DNA of 64,000 bases from Rhodothermus profundi. GTDB lineage: Bacteria > Bacteroidota > Rhodothermia > Rhodothermales > Rhodothermaceae. Below, in pieces: positions 36,427 through 46,839 of this stretch. The notes below the pieces were generated by a model that was not told where the DNA came from, ran no database searches, and worked only from the letters and a program-made list of their open reading frames with translations. The DNA lies in contig NZ_FRAU01000008.1 of assembly GCF_900142415.1 (NCBI RefSeq), positions 3,013 through 67,012 of the forward strand, given 5' to 3'. The position numbers were made by a program, and so were the translations under genes. Position 1 is the first letter of the stretch; each line of letters starts with the position of its first letter.

Positions 36427-37323
36427 ATGGTTTCAGCTATCTTCGATCCGGATCGCTGGGTGGAAGTCCCGGGATTTCAGTTCGAGGACATCACGTATCA
36501 TCGGGCCAAGGACCAGGGCACGGTACGCATCGCCTTCAACCGGCCCGAAGTGCTCAATGCATTCCGGCCCAGAACCGTCGATGAACTCTACCAGGCGCTG
36601 GATCATGCACGCCAAACGCCCGATGTGGGTGTGATTCTGCTAACAGGGAACGGTCCTTCCAAAAAACATGGCAAATGGGCCTTTTCGGCAGGAGGGGACC
36701 AGCGCGTGCGGGGACCGTCGGGCTACCAATACGAGGCAGGAGACGACACGCCGGCCGCTAAGGCGCACATGGGACGGCTGCACATTCTGGAAGTGCAGCG
36801 GCTCATTCGCTTTATGCCCAAGGTGGTGATTGCTGTCGTGCCGGGCTGGGCTGTGGGGGGAGGACATAGCCTGCACGTTGTGTGCGACCTGACGATTGCC
36901 AGCCGAGAGCATGCGCTGTTCAAGCAGACCGATCCCGACGTGGCCAGCTTCGACGGAGGGTTTGGCTCGGCCTATCTCGCCCGCATGGTGGGACAAAAGC
37001 GAGCCCGGGAGATCTTCTTTCTGGGGCGCACCTATACGGCAGAAGAAGCGTATCAGATGGGTATGGTCAATGCTGTGGTGCCGCACGAAAAGCTCGAAGA
37101 GGTCGCACTGGAATGGGCGGCTGAAATTAATCGAAAGAGCCCCACCGCCATTCGCATGCTCAAGTACGCCTTTAACCTGATTGATGACGGACTCATCGGG
37201 CAGCAGTTGTTTGCCGGCGAGGCCACGCGACTGGCCTACATGACCGAAGAAGCCCGGGAAGGACGCGACGCGTTCCTGGAAAAGCGGCGACCCGACTATT
37301 CATCCTTTCCCTGGTACTATTAA
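36427..37323 (+). CDS. menB: 1,4-dihydroxy-2-naphthoyl-CoA synthase
   Basis: A 298-residue crotonase-superfamily enzyme that cyclises succinylbenzoyl-CoA in menaquinone synthesis. Distinctive: RIAFNRPEVLNAFRPRTVDE, LTGNGP then SAGGDQRVRG (the oxyanion GGDQ loop), VVIAVVPGWAVGGGHSLHVV, QTDPDVASFDGGFGSAYLAR, and a C-terminal PDYSSFPWYY typical of MenB. Length is near the usual 285-300. Other men genes are not in the window. The start is the ATG after an A-rich leader; the frame is open further upstream without support. Confidence 0.96.
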   Translation: MVSAIFDPDRWVEVPGFQFEDITYHRAKDQGTVRIAFNRPEVLNAFRPRTVDELYQALDHARQTPDVGVILLTGNGPSKKHGKWAFSAGGDQRVRGPSGYQYEAGDDTPAAKAHMGRLHILEVQRLIRFMPKVVIAVVPGWAVGGGHSLHVVCDLTIASREHALFKQTDPDVASFDGGFGSAYLARMVGQKRAREIFFLGRTYTAEEAYQMGMVNAVVPHEKLEEVALEWAAEINRKSPTAIRMLKYAFNLIDDGLIGQQLFAGEATRLAYMTEEAREGRDAFLEKRRPDYSSFPWYY

Positions 37324-37364
37324 CCAGGTTCTTGCAGGCTTCCCTGCGAGCCGAAAATTCCTGG

Positions 37365-37396
37365 CCGGCCGAACCTTTACGGCCGGTTTTTTGTTT
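37365..37396 (+). terminator. Terminator of menB
   Basis: Stem CCGGCC/GGCCGG (37365-37370 with 37381-37386), 10-nt loop, T-rich tail with six T. Confidence 0.8.
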
Positions 37397-37428
37397 TCTA
37401 AAGCTGAAAGCGCTTGCGAAAACCTGAG

Positions 37429-40400
37429 ATGGCCATGGAAACGCGTGTCTATAAACCCAAGCACCGCATCCGCTTTGTAACGGCAGCCAGTCTTTTCGAC
37501 GGGCACGACGCCGCCATTAATCTGATTCGCCGCCTGTTGCAGGCCAGCGGCGCGGAAGTGATTCACCTGGGCCACAACCGATCGGTGCTGGAGATCGTGG
37601 AGACGGCCATTCAGGAAGATGTGCAGGGCATCGCCGTCTCAAGCTACCAGGGCGGGCACATGGAGTTTTTCAAGTACATGATCGACCTGCTGCGGGAGCG
37701 GGGAGCCGCGCACATTAAAGTTTTTGGCGGTGGCGGTGGCGTGATCGTGCCAGAGGAGATCCGGGAGCTGGAGGCCTACGGGGTCTGCAAAATTTTTTCG
37801 CCGGAGGACGGGCTGCGCATGGGCTTGCAGGGCATGGTCAACTACATGCTGGAGCAGTGTGACTTTCCAACCGTGCGCCAGCTCGAAGAAGAGGAACTGG
37901 AGCGGGTGCGGCAGCGGGACAAGCAAGCGCTGGCCCGGGTGCTGACGGCCATCGAGGCGCGGCTGCTTGAGCAGGTGCCGGCGCATCTGGTGCCAGAACC
38001 TGCAGGAGGCGATGGCTTCCCGGATGCGGAAGTGCGCACGGCGCCGGTGGTGGGCATCACCGGCACTGGTGGCGCAGGAAAATCGACGCTAACCGACGAG
38101 CTAATTCGGCGATTTCTGAATGACTTTGAGGATATTCACATTGCGGTGCTCTCGGTCGATCCGACCCGGCGGCGCACTGGCGGCGCACTGCTGGGCGACC
38201 GCATTCGTATGAATGCGCTCTATGGGGAGCACGGCGACCGGGTCTACATGCGCTCTTTTGCCACGCGCCAGGCACATCGGTCTATTTCAGAGTCGCTTCA
38301 GGAGGCTATTGCGGTATGCCGGGCGGCCGGATTCGACCTGATTTTTGTCGAAACGGCCGGTATCGGCCAGAGTGACACGGAAATTGTCGACCTGGCCGAT
38401 GTAACGCTCTATGTGATGACCCAGGACTATGGCGCCCCGACCCAGCTCGAAAAGATCGGCATGCTCGACCTGGCCGATCTGATTGTGCTGAACAAGTTTG
38501 AAAAACGAGGCAGCCAGGATGCCCTGCGGGACATCCGCAAACAGGTGCAGCGCAACCGGGGCGCCTTCGACCAGCCTCCCGAGGCCATGCCCGTTTTTCC
38601 CACCATGGCTTCGCACTTCAATGATCCGGGCACGACGCGGCTTTACCTGGCGCTGCTGGATCTGCTCAACGAACGGTTTCATTTCGGACGAACCTCGCGT
38701 CTGTTCAGGTCGGAAGATCTTCCTGAAGTCGATCCAGAAAGGCAGGCCATTATTCCCCCGAAGCGCGAACGCTACCTGGGCGAGATTGTCGAGACCTGTC
38801 GCAACTACCGGAAGTGGGTCGAGGAACAGGTAACCTATGCCCGCAAGTGGGGCGAAGCGGTGGGCGCGCGACGCCAGGTAGAACGCTGGGCGCCTGAGGA
38901 TCAGGAGCGCCTGCTGGAACGACTGGATCAGATGATCCGCCACTGGTGGGACAAGTTGGACGCGCGCTGCAAGCGCATCCTGGAAGAATGGGACGCCACA
39001 GCCGAGCGCTATCGCCAGGAGACGTTCACCTACAAAGTGCGGGACCGGGAGATTCGCACGCCGCTCTACCACACATCGCTTGCCGGCACCCGGGTGCCGC
39101 GCGTGGCGCTGCCGCGCTATGAAGACCCCGGAGAACGGTTGCGATTTGCGCTCCTAGAGAATCTGCCGGGCTACTTTCCGTACACCGCCGGCGTTTATCC
39201 GTTCAAGCGCACCGAGGAAGAACCTACGCGCATGTTCGCCGGCGAAGGAACGCCCGAACGCACCAATCGTCGTTTCCACTACATCTCGGAGGGCATGGCA
39301 GCCAAGCGGCTCTCGACCGCTTTCGACTCGGTGACGCTCTACGGCCGCGATCCAGATGAACGTCCGGACATCTACGGCAAGATCGGCAATGCGGGCGTGT
39401 CGATCTGCACGCTCGACGACATGAAGAAGCTCTACTCGGGCTTCAACCTGTGCGATCCGAAGACGAGCGTGTCGATGACCATCAACGGGCCGGCGCCCAT
39501 GATTCTGGCTATGTTCCTGAATACGGCCATCGACCAGCAGGTGGAGTACTACCTGCGGGAGATCGGGCGCTGGGAAGAGGTGGCCCGCGTCATTGCCGAG
39601 CGTCTGGGAGACGACCGGCCACGCTACGTGCCGTTCGGGCCACAGGGACGGGTCGACAGCCTGCCTCCTACGCATGACGGCACCGGACTGGGCCTGCTGG
39701 GAACAAGCGGCGCCGAACTGGTCGAATGGGGCCTGCTGGACCGCGAAACCTATGAAAATATCAAGGCCCGGGCGCTCTCCGTTGTGCGCGGCACCGTGCA
39801 GGCCGACATCCTCAAGGAAGACCAGGCGCAGAACACCTGCATCTTTTCCACCGAGTTTGCGCTGCGCCTGATGGGAGACGTGCAGCAGTATTTCATTGAC
39901 CACAAAGTCCGCAATTTTTACTCCGTCTCGATCTCCGGGTACCACATCGCCGAAGCAGGGGCCAATCCGATCACGCAACTGGCCTTTACGCTGGCCAATG
40001 GTTTCACGTACGTGGAGTACTACCTGAGCCGGGGCATGCACATCGACGACTTTGCGCCCAACCTGTCGTTCTTCTTCTCAAATGGCATGGATCCAGAGTA
40101 CAGCGTGATCGGGCGCGTGGCCCGGCGCATCTGGGCCGTGGTGATGCGGGACAAATACGGCGCTAACGAACGCAGCCAGAAACTCAAATACCACATCCAG
40201 ACCTCCGGGCGCAGCCTGCACGCCAAAGAAATTGCCTTCAATGACATCCGCACGACGTTGCAGGCGCTGATGGCCATCTACGACAACTGTAACTCGCTGC
40301 ACACCAACGCCTACGACGAGGCCATTACGACTCCGACTGAAGAGAGCGTCCGGCGTGCTATTGCAATCCAGTTGATCATCAACAAAGAGTTAGGGCTGGC

Positions 40401-40887
40401 CAAAAACGAAAATCCCCTGCAGGGCAGCTTCATTATCGAGGAACTGACCGATCTGGTTGAAGAAGCCGTGCTTCGAGAGTTTGAGCGCATCGACCGCCGA
40501 GGGGGGGTGCTGGGCGCCATGGAATCGATGTACCAGCGGGGCAAAATTCAAGAAGAATCGTTGCTCTACGAGCGCAAAAAGCATAGCGGCGAGCTTCCCA
40601 TCATCGGCGTCAATACGTTTCTGCCCAAGAACGGCGAGTCGCACGATGCGCCGACGGCGCTCATGCGCTCGCATGAAGAGGAAAAGCGGCACCAACTTGA
40701 GAACCTGCGCGCTTTTCAGCGGCGGAATGCCCACCGGGCGCCCCATATGCTGGAGCGGCTGCAGCAGGTCGCGCGTCGCGGGGAGAACGTGTTTGCCGAG
40801 TTAATGGAGACGGTGCGCTACTGTTCGCTGGGGCAGATCACGCAGGCGCTGTTTGAAGTAGGGGGCGAGTACCGTCGGAATATGTAG
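37429..40887 (+). CDS. icmF: Fused isobutyryl-CoA mutase (B12 domain, G-protein chaperone, mutase)
   Basis: A 1152-residue fusion. Residues about 10-140 are the cobalamin-binding domain with DGHDAA around the cobalt-ligating His, SSYQGG and GGGGGVIVP. About 190-420 is a MeaI/MeaB-type GTPase: P-loop [60 protein letters not shown], and NKFEKRG. About 550-1140 is the TIM-barrel mutase ([59 protein letters not shown]). IcmF swaps isobutyryl-CoA and n-butyryl-CoA by radical rearrangement, with the G domain acting as cofactor chaperone. Some members act better on isovaleryl- or pivalyl-CoA, so the exact substrate is inferred. No B12 riboswitch precedes it. Confidence 0.96.
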   Translation: MAMETRVYKPKHRIRFVTAASLFDGHDAAINLIRRLLQASGAEVIHLGHNRSVLEIVETAIQEDVQGIAVSSYQGGHMEFFKYMIDLLRERGAAHIKVFGGGGGVIVPEEIRELEAYGVCKIFSPEDGLRMGLQGMVNYMLEQCDFPTVRQLEEEELERVRQRDKQALARVLTAIEARLLEQVPAHLVPEPAGGDGFPDAEVRTAPVVGITGTGGAGKSTLTDELIRRFLNDFEDIHIAVLSVDPTRRRTGGALLGDRIRMNALYGEHGDRVYMRSFATRQAHRSISESLQEAIAVCRAAGFDLIFVETAGIGQSDTEIVDLADVTLYVMTQDYGAPTQLEKIGMLDLADLIVLNKFEKRGSQDALRDIRKQVQRNRGAFDQPPEAMPVFPTMASHFNDPGTTRLYLALLDLLNERFHFGRTSRLFRSEDLPEVDPERQAIIPPKRERYLGEIVETCRNYRKWVEEQVTYARKWGEAVGARRQVERWAPEDQERLLERLDQMIRHWWDKLDARCKRILEEWDATAERYRQETFTYKVRDREIRTPLYHTSLAGTRVPRVALPRYEDPGERLRFALLENLPGYFPYTAGVYPFKRTEEEPTRMFAGEGTPERTNRRFHYISEGMAAKRLSTAFDSVTLYGRDPDERPDIYGKIGNAGVSICTLDDMKKLYSGFNLCDPKTSVSMTINGPAPMILAMFLNTAIDQQVEYYLREIGRWEEVARVIAERLGDDRPRYVPFGPQGRVDSLPPTHDGTGLGLLGTSGAELVEWGLLDRETYENIKARALSVVRGTVQADILKEDQAQNTCIFSTEFALRLMGDVQQYFIDHKVRNFYSVSISGYHIAEAGANPITQLAFTLANGFTYVEYYLSRGMHIDDFAPNLSFFFSNGMDPEYSVIGRVARRIWAVVMRDKYGANERSQKLKYHIQTSGRSLHAKEIAFNDIRTTLQALMAIYDNCNSLHTNAYDEAITTPTEESVRRAIAIQLIINKELGLAKNENPLQGSFIIEELTDLVEEAVLREFERIDRRGGVLGAMESMYQRGKIQEESLLYERKKHSGELPIIGVNTFLPKNGESHDAPTALMRSHEEEKRHQLENLRAFQRRNAHRAPHMLERLQQVARRGENVFAELMETVRYCSLGQITQALFEVGGEYRRNM

Positions 40888-40895
40888 CCAGAGCC

Positions 40896-40945
40896 TGGAC
40901 GCTGGGTGCGCTAAGAGGCAAAGCGCGTTTGCACCCGAGCGTCCA
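40896..40945. other. Large hairpin at the icmF/purE convergent junction
   Basis: Arms of 14 bp (40896-40909 with 40931-40945, one bulged G at 40937) and a 21-nt loop. It lies after the icmF stop and includes the last codons and stop of purE. Without a T run on either strand it is not a classic terminator, but it may end or protect both transcripts. Confidence 0.65.
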
Positions 40946-41420
40946 TTTGCTCGACTTTTTCTACCAGTTGTTGCTTATAGTCCAGCATACGCTGGAGTAG
41001 AGTTGCATCACTCGAGGCCAGGATCTGCACGGCCAGCAGGCCAGCGTTGCGCGCCTGCCCGATCGCCACAGTAGCCACCGGCACGCCCCCCGGCATCTGT
41101 ACAATAGAGAGGAGCGAATCAAGACCTTGAAGGTGACGGGTCGGAACGGGCACGCCAATAACCGGTAACGGTGTAGCAGCGGCAATCATACCGGGGAGAT
41201 GGGCAGCGCCGCCTGCGCCGGCAATAATCACTTTAAGCCCTCGCGTGTGGGCCGTGCGGGCATATTCCAGCATCCGGTGGGGGGTGCGGTGGGCTGAAAG
41301 TACCCGGATCTCGTAAGGCACTTCAAAGGCGTCGAGCACGTGGGCTGCTTCTTCCATGACGGGCAGATCGGATTCACTGCCCATAGCAATACCGACCAGC
41401 GGCGTAGCGGCGGCAGGCAT
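40911..41420 (-). CDS. purE: N5-carboxyaminoimidazole ribonucleotide mutase
   Basis: A 169-residue class I PurE that moves the carboxylate of N5-CAIR to C4 to give CAIR in purine synthesis. Motifs: [20 protein letters not shown] (nucleotide binding), [15 protein letters not shown] with the catalytic His, and [20 protein letters not shown]. Presence of PurK next to it fits the two-step bacterial route. The purK-purE gap is 17 bp, so the two form an operon on the minus strand. Confidence 0.97.
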   Translation of the reverse strand: MPAAATPLVGIAMGSESDLPVMEEAAHVLDAFEVPYEIRVLSAHRTPHRMLEYARTAHTRGLKVIIAGAGGAAHLPGMIAAATPLPVIGVPVPTRHLQGLDSLLSIVQMPGGVPVATVAIGQARNAGLLAVQILASSDATLLQRMLDYKQQLVEKVEQMDARVQTRFAS

Positions 41421-41437
41421 GACGGTTGCAGGTTGGT

Positions 41438-42595
41438 TTACAGGTAGCGAGCAATCAGGTCGGCGGCTGTTTCAGCGCGGCGGCGCACGTCTTCCGGATC
41501 GGTTCCAGTAGCGGTAACGTGGCCCATTTTACGTCCGGGTCGCACCTGCGTTTTCCCATACAGGTGCACGGCCACGCCTGGAATGCGCAGCGCCTCCGGC
41601 AGCCCGCGGAGCTCAATGCTGTTGCTGCTGCGTCGTCCCAGAATGTTGACCATGACGGCTACAGGTTCTCGCAGCTCAGGCGATCCCAGCGGCCAGTCGA
41701 GCACAGCCCGTACATGGTTCTCAAATTGAGAGGTATAGCACCCTTCGATGGTGTAGTGCCCCGTGTTATGCGGGCGCGGCGCTAATTCATTGATCAAAAT
41801 GCGCCCATCGGCCAGTTCAAACAGTTCTACCGCGGTAATCCCGATGCCCCCAACAGTTTCAACAGCAGCCCGTGCTACGCGCCGGGCTTCCTCTGCGACG
41901 GCGGGGTCAATGGCAGCCGGGGCCTGCACCAGGTAGCAGCGGTGGTCTTGCTGCCGGGTATAGACTACCGGGTAGATCACTTCTTCTCCGCCGGGACTCC
42001 GAGCCACCAGCACGGCCAGTTCTCGAACGAATGGAACCCAGGCCTCGACAAGCAGGCCATCTTCCTGGGCTAACCGGGCCCATCCGGTCTGCAACGCCTC
42101 CGGCGAGCGAGCGGTGAAGTTGCCGTAGCCGTCGTAAGAGCCGCGGTAGCGTTTCAGCACGACCGGATAGCCAAACCGCTCCGCGGCAGCCTGAGCTTCC
42201 TCCAGCGTTGCGCAGCAGGCAAACGCAGGGAGTGGCAGTCCGGCTTCGGCCAGCACGCGCTTTTGCTGCCCTTTATCTCGAATGATTTGAAGGGTTTCCG
42301 CACGAGGCCAGAGCGTGGTGCCTTCAGGCAGTACCGGTTCCAGCACGTCAGCCGGCGCCCATTCACTCTCGACCGTTACTACCGTGCAGCCTTCGGCAAA
42401 GCGGCGCAGCACGTCGGGGTCCTGCCAGTTTCCAACGACCACTTCGCCCAGGCCTTCGGCCGAGCCAGTAGGCTGGGGGACCAGAAACCGCACCTGAAGG
42501 CCCATCCGAAGGGCAGCCATCGCCGTCATGCGGCCAAGCTGTCCCCCGCCCAGAATGCCAATAACCGGAATATTTGGGGTTCGAACCACCGACAT
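41438..42595 (-). CDS. purK: N5-carboxyaminoimidazole ribonucleotide synthase
   Basis: About 385 residues, an ATP-grasp enzyme that carboxylates aminoimidazole ribonucleotide with bicarbonate and ATP. N-terminal [20 protein letters not shown] is diagnostic; [37 protein letters not shown] (ATP-binding Lys), and [20 protein letters not shown] (metal-binding) follow, then [20 protein letters not shown]. Starts at 42625 or 42595 are both possible. A candidate TTG-20-TATTTTG promoter sits so close to 42625 that it would leave no leader, hence 42595 is preferred. Confidence 0.95.
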   Translation of the reverse strand: MSVVRTPNIPVIGILGGGQLGRMTAMAALRMGLQVRFLVPQPTGSAEGLGEVVVGNWQDPDVLRRFAEGCTVVTVESEWAPADVLEPVLPEGTTLWPRAETLQIIRDKGQQKRVLAEAGLPLPAFACCATLEEAQAAAERFGYPVVLKRYRGSYDGYGNFTARSPEALQTGWARLAQEDGLLVEAWVPFVRELAVLVARSPGGEEVIYPVVYTRQQDHRCYLVQAPAAIDPAVAEEARRVARAAVETVGGIGITAVELFELADGRILINELAPRPHNTGHYTIEGCYTSQFENHVRAVLDWPLGSPELREPVAVMVNILGRRSSNSIELRGLPEALRIPGVAVHLYGKTQVRPGRKMGHVTATGTDPEDVRRRAETAADLIARYL

Positions 42596-42631
42596 CCCGA
42601 TGAGCTTGCGGCGTTTTTCGTACATGCGCCC

Positions 42632-42661
42632 CAAAATACAGGGAATCGCCGAACGAGACAA
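42632..42661 (-). promoter_or_regulatory. Candidate promoter of purK-purE
   Basis: On the minus strand, TTG (42659-42661) and, after 20 bp, TATTTTG (42632-42638), similar to the Bacteroidota pattern TTTG-19/21-TAnnTTTG with one base less between TA and TTTG. It lies about 37 bp before the chosen start. Confidence 0.35.
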
Positions 42662-42837
42662 TGGAAGCTCTGCAAAGGATCTCCTAAACTCTCGAATTGA
42701 CAGCAGGCGTGTTAAGCAAGGCCCATTTTCCGGGAAGCAGACGCAGGGTGGCCTCTCCGCGGGTCGGTAGACGTAGGATAGCAGGTCCGCTTGCTTGCAG
42801 CTCCCTGAAACTTAAGCGGCCCGGCGCACTGGGCGAC

Positions 42838-44505
42838 TTACTGCAGACCGAGCACTTCTGGTCCCTGGATGAACACGATGTCCACCGGAATGCCGGCCTG
42901 CTGAATGCGGGCCAGGTCGGCGCGGAGCGTGTCGTCTATCTGGCCATAGCGTGCGATGAAATCGGCCGTGGCCGCATAGTCGCCGTCGCCCTGCAGGCGA
43001 AGGATTTGCTCTGACAGCGCATTTACGGCCGTTTCCATGCGTTCCGGAACGATGCGATAGGTGCCGGTGGCCGGATCTCGGGTAAAGGCTCCTTGCTCTT
43101 TGAAAAAGTTAAACCGAATCAGATTGGCCCGGCCGTGCGCGCTGGCAGCACCGAAGCGGATGGAGCGAAAGATGCCTGCCAGGAAGGTAACGTAATGGTC
43201 CATCGGGTCCGCTTCCCACTCGTTTTGTTCGATCAGCCAGGTGACCATGTACAGGCCCAGCACGTCGGCCTTGCCTTCCTCCATGGTTGTGTACAGGTCA
43301 CGCAGCGCTTCCCGGACAGTCCCGCGGCCCGTGATTGTGTGCTTAATGCCCAGTCCGTGGGCCACTTCGTGGAACATTGTATTGCCAAAGAAGGCATCGA
43401 AGGTAACGTGCGGTCGCTGATCTTCGGCAATCAGGATGTCGGCAATGGGGAGGAGGATCTTCTCAAACTTGGCACGCATCACGTTTTTGAGTTGCAGGCG
43501 GCGCGTGCCTTTTTCGAGCTGTACGCGCTCGTCGTTGGGCAGGTTGACTGCAATGGTTTTGGCGCCGGCGTTTGCGTCCCCTGCGTAATAGAGGGCATCG
43601 TAGGCGCCCAGGTCGGAGTCGGTACCCGGCTGTTCCTGTTTGTACGCTTCCGGTACGGGGAGGGCTGCCTGCAGCGCAGGCAGTAGTGTGGTGTAGCGGT
43701 TGAGGCGCTGGCTCCAGGTGGGGTCTTTGAGCAGCACAAAGGCTTCGGCCGCTGCCTTGTAGCCGAAGAGTTGATCTTCATAGGTTTCAATAGGGCCAAT
43801 AATCACGTCGATGGTGTTTGTTTTCATGTCGAGCCAGGCGCGGTCACTTTCGTAGTAGTCGTCGGTCAGAAGCGCTTCAGCCCGAAGGGTGAGGTAGCGG
43901 CGAAGCCCTTCATCTTCGGCCAGCTCGGCTGCCTGGCGAAGTAGTGCGGCGGCCCGCTGGACGTGTGAGGCAAAGAATTTGTGGTACGGAATGGCAACAA
44001 GCCGCCCCCGGGCGTCTCGCCGGACCATGGTGTAAAGGCTGCGAAGTGCCGGGTTGTGGGCCGCGGCTGCTTCAAATTCTTCGGGCGTCATGTCGGCCGG
44101 GTAAAAGTTAGCGCCAGGCGGTTTAGGACCTGTGCCTTCAAGAAAAGGCCGGTTGCCCTCCAGCCGATCCCAGGGGCCATAGTTTATCTCCACAAAACGT
44201 CGAAGACCAGGATCTTCGATGGTGGCCAGCAAAGAGTCCAGGTTGCCGTAAGCCTGTACCTTGAAGATAGCGTCCATCTCACGTGCTGCTTCAATGAGCA
44301 GACGGAGGATTTGGCGTTGATTGTCTGACAGTCCGCTCAGATCCGCTTCAAGCCGAAAAGGAGCATATTTGCGGAGCAGGGTCTGGGCTTCCGGCGAGGC
44401 GCCGGGTACGACCAGCAGCGCGTCGTGGGTTGTTTCCGGCATGGTTTCCGGGGGTTCACAGGCGATAAGGAAACTGCATATTCCGAGTAAGAGGCACCAG
44501 CGCAT
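42838..44505 (-). CDS. Zinc peptidase lipoprotein, dipeptidyl-peptidase III (M49)-like
   Basis: A 555-residue lipoprotein (lipobox FLIAC, Cys16). Zinc motif NTMFHEVAHGLG with His379, Glu380 and His383, then about 30 residues later TTMEEGKADVLGLYM, giving the third ligand Glu, as in the M49 class (a longer HExxxH in eukaryotic enzymes, HExxH in this bacterial subgroup). YDALYYAGDANAGAKTIAVN and IGPIETYEDQLFGYKAAAEA are conserved in the same family. It probably cleaves dipeptides or short peptides outside the cytoplasm; substrate unknown. It is followed by purK on the same strand, 240 bp away. Confidence 0.88.
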   Translation of the reverse strand: MRWCLLLGICSFLIACEPPETMPETTHDALLVVPGASPEAQTLLRKYAPFRLEADLSGLSDNQRQILRLLIEAAREMDAIFKVQAYGNLDSLLATIEDPGLRRFVEINYGPWDRLEGNRPFLEGTGPKPPGANFYPADMTPEEFEAAAAHNPALRSLYTMVRRDARGRLVAIPYHKFFASHVQRAAALLRQAAELAEDEGLRRYLTLRAEALLTDDYYESDRAWLDMKTNTIDVIIGPIETYEDQLFGYKAAAEAFVLLKDPTWSQRLNRYTTLLPALQAALPVPEAYKQEQPGTDSDLGAYDALYYAGDANAGAKTIAVNLPNDERVQLEKGTRRLQLKNVMRAKFEKILLPIADILIAEDQRPHVTFDAFFGNTMFHEVAHGLGIKHTITGRGTVREALRDLYTTMEEGKADVLGLYMVTWLIEQNEWEADPMDHYVTFLAGIFRSIRFGAASAHGRANLIRFNFFKEQGAFTRDPATGTYRIVPERMETAVNALSEQILRLQGDGDYAATADFIARYGQIDDTLRADLARIQQAGIPVDIVFIQGPEVLGLQ

Positions 44506-44639
44506 GGCAGCATATCAACAGGTGGCAAAACAGGGTAAAAGAAGATGCGGGATACCCGGCATACTTGCAAGAGGACGCAGCCTTAAAAGAAGCTGAGCAA
44601 GACGGGCGTTTATGAGTTATCGTTAAAAGACTTAACAAC

Positions 44640-44668
44640 TTGACTGTAAAACGAATGCCCATTACATT
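44640..44668 (+). promoter_or_regulatory. Candidate promoter of the unknown envelope operon
   Basis: TTGACT (44640-44645), 17 bp, TACATT (44663-44668). It lies in the gap between divergent genes and about 120 bp before the start at 44786. Confidence 0.45.
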
Positions 44669-44785
44669 TCTCACAGATGCCGTTCTGTGCCCGTAGAGGA
44701 GGCCCATCAGTTCAGAGATGGTGTCGATTTCCGGGTGCGGCTGTTTGCCAGGAGCCTTCCAACCGCATAGAAACGCTGGGAGCAA

Positions 44786-46318
44786 ATGCATCAGGGCTTG
44801 CGCTGGCAGATCCTGTGTCTGGTCTGGTTGCTGGGGGGGTGCATGCAGTCGGTGTATGGACCGCGTCTGTTTCCGGCAGAAGAGCCCCCACCCCAGGCCT
44901 CTGATACTCCGTTAAAGGTACACCTGTACAACGGCGGTGTCATAGTACTGGAGCACTGGGAGCAGCGGGGATCGATGCTGGTGGGGACAGGCATCCGCTA
45001 CGATGTGCACCGGCAGCCTGAAGGAGCGCTGCAGGAGCATCACATCCCTGTAGATTCCATTGCTCTGCTGGAAATGCATGTGCGGGAAGGGAGTCGGCCC
45101 ATCGGCGTGGCTGGACTGGCCGTCTGGAGCGTGCTGTACGGAGCCCTTACGGTGAGCTGTGTGATTAATCCGAAAGCCTGTTTTGGCTCGTGTCCTACTT
45201 TTTACGTAGAGACTCCGACAGGGGAAATACTGGTTGCGGAAGGGTTTTCGTCCAGCATTGCCCGGGCGCTGGAGGCGCGCGATGTGGACGCTCTGTTTAC
45301 GGCACAGACACGCGGCGGAGTCTTCACGCTGACGATGCGGAACGAGGCGTTGGAAACCCACGCTGTTCGGCGGTTGCGTCTGCTGGCCGTGCCTCGTCCC
45401 TCCGGGCGCCGCGTGCTGGCCGGAGCAGACGGACGGTTTTATCCAGCCCGTACGCTGCTGCCGCTGGTGCGCTGCCAGGCTCCAGAGGGCGATTGCCGCC
45501 GCATGCTGATTGCCCTGGACGGCAGTGAGCGCCGTTCTCCGGCCGATGCGCATAATCTGGCGGCTCGCGAAGTGCTCGAGCTAACGTTTCCGCCGGCGCA
45601 GGGACGTCTGGCACTGGTACTGGGCATTCGCCAGTCCTTACTGACCACGTTCCTGCTGTATGAGACCATGGGATTCCTGGGCCGTCGTTTTGGCGAGGTG
45701 CTGGCGGCCTTGGAGCGCATGGGACCGGTGGCAGCCCGGCAGCAGTTTCAGCGTGTAACCCAACTGGTGGGCACCCTGGAAATAACCGTCTGGGATGGAC
45801 AGCGATGGGTAGACGTGGGAACGCACCGGGAGGCTGGTCCACTGGCGACCGACGTGGTAGCCTATCCCTTTGACCACCAGCGCGACGACTCGGTGCGCAT
45901 TCGGTTGCGTGCGGCCAGAGGAGCCTGGCGGTTGGACTGGGTTGGCGTGGCTCTGCTGGATCGTCCGGTCGAGGCGCAGGCGTTTGAACCGGCGATAGTC
46001 CACGTTAAGGGCATGCCGGATACCACAGCCCTTGCCCTGTTGCGAGACCCCGACCGCTATCTGGTCACCTATCCAGGTGCCCTTTATCAGATCACCTTTA
46101 CGCTGCCTGCAGCTCCGGAAGGATGGGAGCTCTTTCTGGAGAGCCAGGGCTACTACTATGAATGGATGCGGGCTGCATGGTGGCAGGATGAAGACTCGCT
46201 GCAGGCTGCTCTGATGCTCTACCAGCCCGAACAGGCGCTCCGATTACTGGCACCACGCTATAAACAGGTAGAGGCCGAACTGGAACGCACATTCTGGAAC
46301 AGTCGCTTTCGACGATAG
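44786..46318 (+). CDS. Lipoprotein of unknown function with CFGSCP motif
   Basis: A 510-residue lipoprotein (lipobox LLGGC, Cys19). Residues about 40-95 are short strands (KVHLYNGGVIVLEHWEQRG, then IPVDSIALLEMHV). Then comes a hydrophobic Gly/Ala segment followed by INPKACFGSCPTFYVETPTG, a cysteine motif shared by many Bacteroidota proteins of unknown role. The C-terminal half is beta-rich with EITVWDGQRWVDVGTHREAG. No enzyme family is recognised. The next gene starts 2 bp after its stop and shares the strand-plus-hydrophobic N-terminal build, so the two form a translationally linked pair. Confidence 0.8.
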   Translation: MHQGLRWQILCLVWLLGGCMQSVYGPRLFPAEEPPPQASDTPLKVHLYNGGVIVLEHWEQRGSMLVGTGIRYDVHRQPEGALQEHHIPVDSIALLEMHVREGSRPIGVAGLAVWSVLYGALTVSCVINPKACFGSCPTFYVETPTGEILVAEGFSSSIARALEARDVDALFTAQTRGGVFTLTMRNEALETHAVRRLRLLAVPRPSGRRVLAGADGRFYPARTLLPLVRCQAPEGDCRRMLIALDGSERRSPADAHNLAAREVLELTFPPAQGRLALVLGIRQSLLTTFLLYETMGFLGRRFGEVLAALERMGPVAARQQFQRVTQLVGTLEITVWDGQRWVDVGTHREAGPLATDVVAYPFDHQRDDSVRIRLRAARGAWRLDWVGVALLDRPVEAQAFEPAIVHVKGMPDTTALALLRDPDRYLVTYPGALYQITFTLPAAPEGWELFLESQGYYYEWMRAAWWQDEDSLQAALMLYQPEQALRLLAPRYKQVEAELERTFWNSRFRR

Positions 46319-46320
46319 CC

Positions 46321-46830
46321 ATGCCACGCTGGTTTTTCTGGATCCTCTGGACCGGCCTTGTGCTGGAACCAGGAGCCGTGAGGGGACAGGCGCCGCAGCG
46401 TAACGCCCCGCGCGGGTACAGTATCCGACTTTATGTGGAGCAGGGGCAACAGCTTAAGGGGGAGCTGCTGGCCGTTACGCAGGACACCCTCTGGTTGCTG
46501 ACCGATGCAGAAATTCGGCCGCTGCGTCTGGAGAGCATCTCTCAGGTGCAGGTGCGTTATCCAGGCATTCGCCGCAGCCATCTGATGCGCTGGAGTGTGA
46601 TTGGAGGAGGAGTGACCGGCATTGCCCTTACGGGCGCATGCATGAGCGTATCGGAGGGGTGTGTCGGCGTGTTTGCGCTCAGCATGGGCCTGTGGCTTGT
46701 CGCAGGTGGCGTCGCAGCGCTGTTTACCCATCCTCCGCATCTATGGGTGGTGCCGGATTCTCAAGCGCTGGTTCCTTATGCCCGGTTTCCGCAGGGGCTC
46801 CCGCCCTCCATGCGCCCGTCCGGTCATTAG
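46321..46830 (+). CDS. Small envelope protein, partner of the CFGSCP lipoprotein
   Basis: A 169-residue protein. N-terminal signal-like segment (FFWILWTGLVLEPGAVRGQA), a compact beta part (RLYVEQGQQLKGELLAVTQD, TLWLLTDAEIRPLRLESISQ), then a Gly/Ala-rich hydrophobic pair (WSVIGGGVTGIALTGACMSV; VFALSMGLWLVAGGVAALF) that may span the membrane. It resembles in order of elements the N-terminal third of the previous protein. Function unknown. It converges on the porin gene, whose stop is 10 bp away. Confidence 0.75.
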   Translation: MPRWFFWILWTGLVLEPGAVRGQAPQRNAPRGYSIRLYVEQGQQLKGELLAVTQDTLWLLTDAEIRPLRLESISQVQVRYPGIRRSHLMRWSVIGGGVTGIALTGACMSVSEGCVGVFALSMGLWLVAGGVAALFTHPPHLWVVPDSQALVPYARFPQGLPPSMRPSGH

Positions 46831-46839
46831 CGGAAAAAG

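Noticed and set aside
37324-37428. Cobalamin riboswitch in front of the B12-dependent icmF
   Set aside because: Only about 105 bp, mostly taken by the menB terminator; no B12-box.
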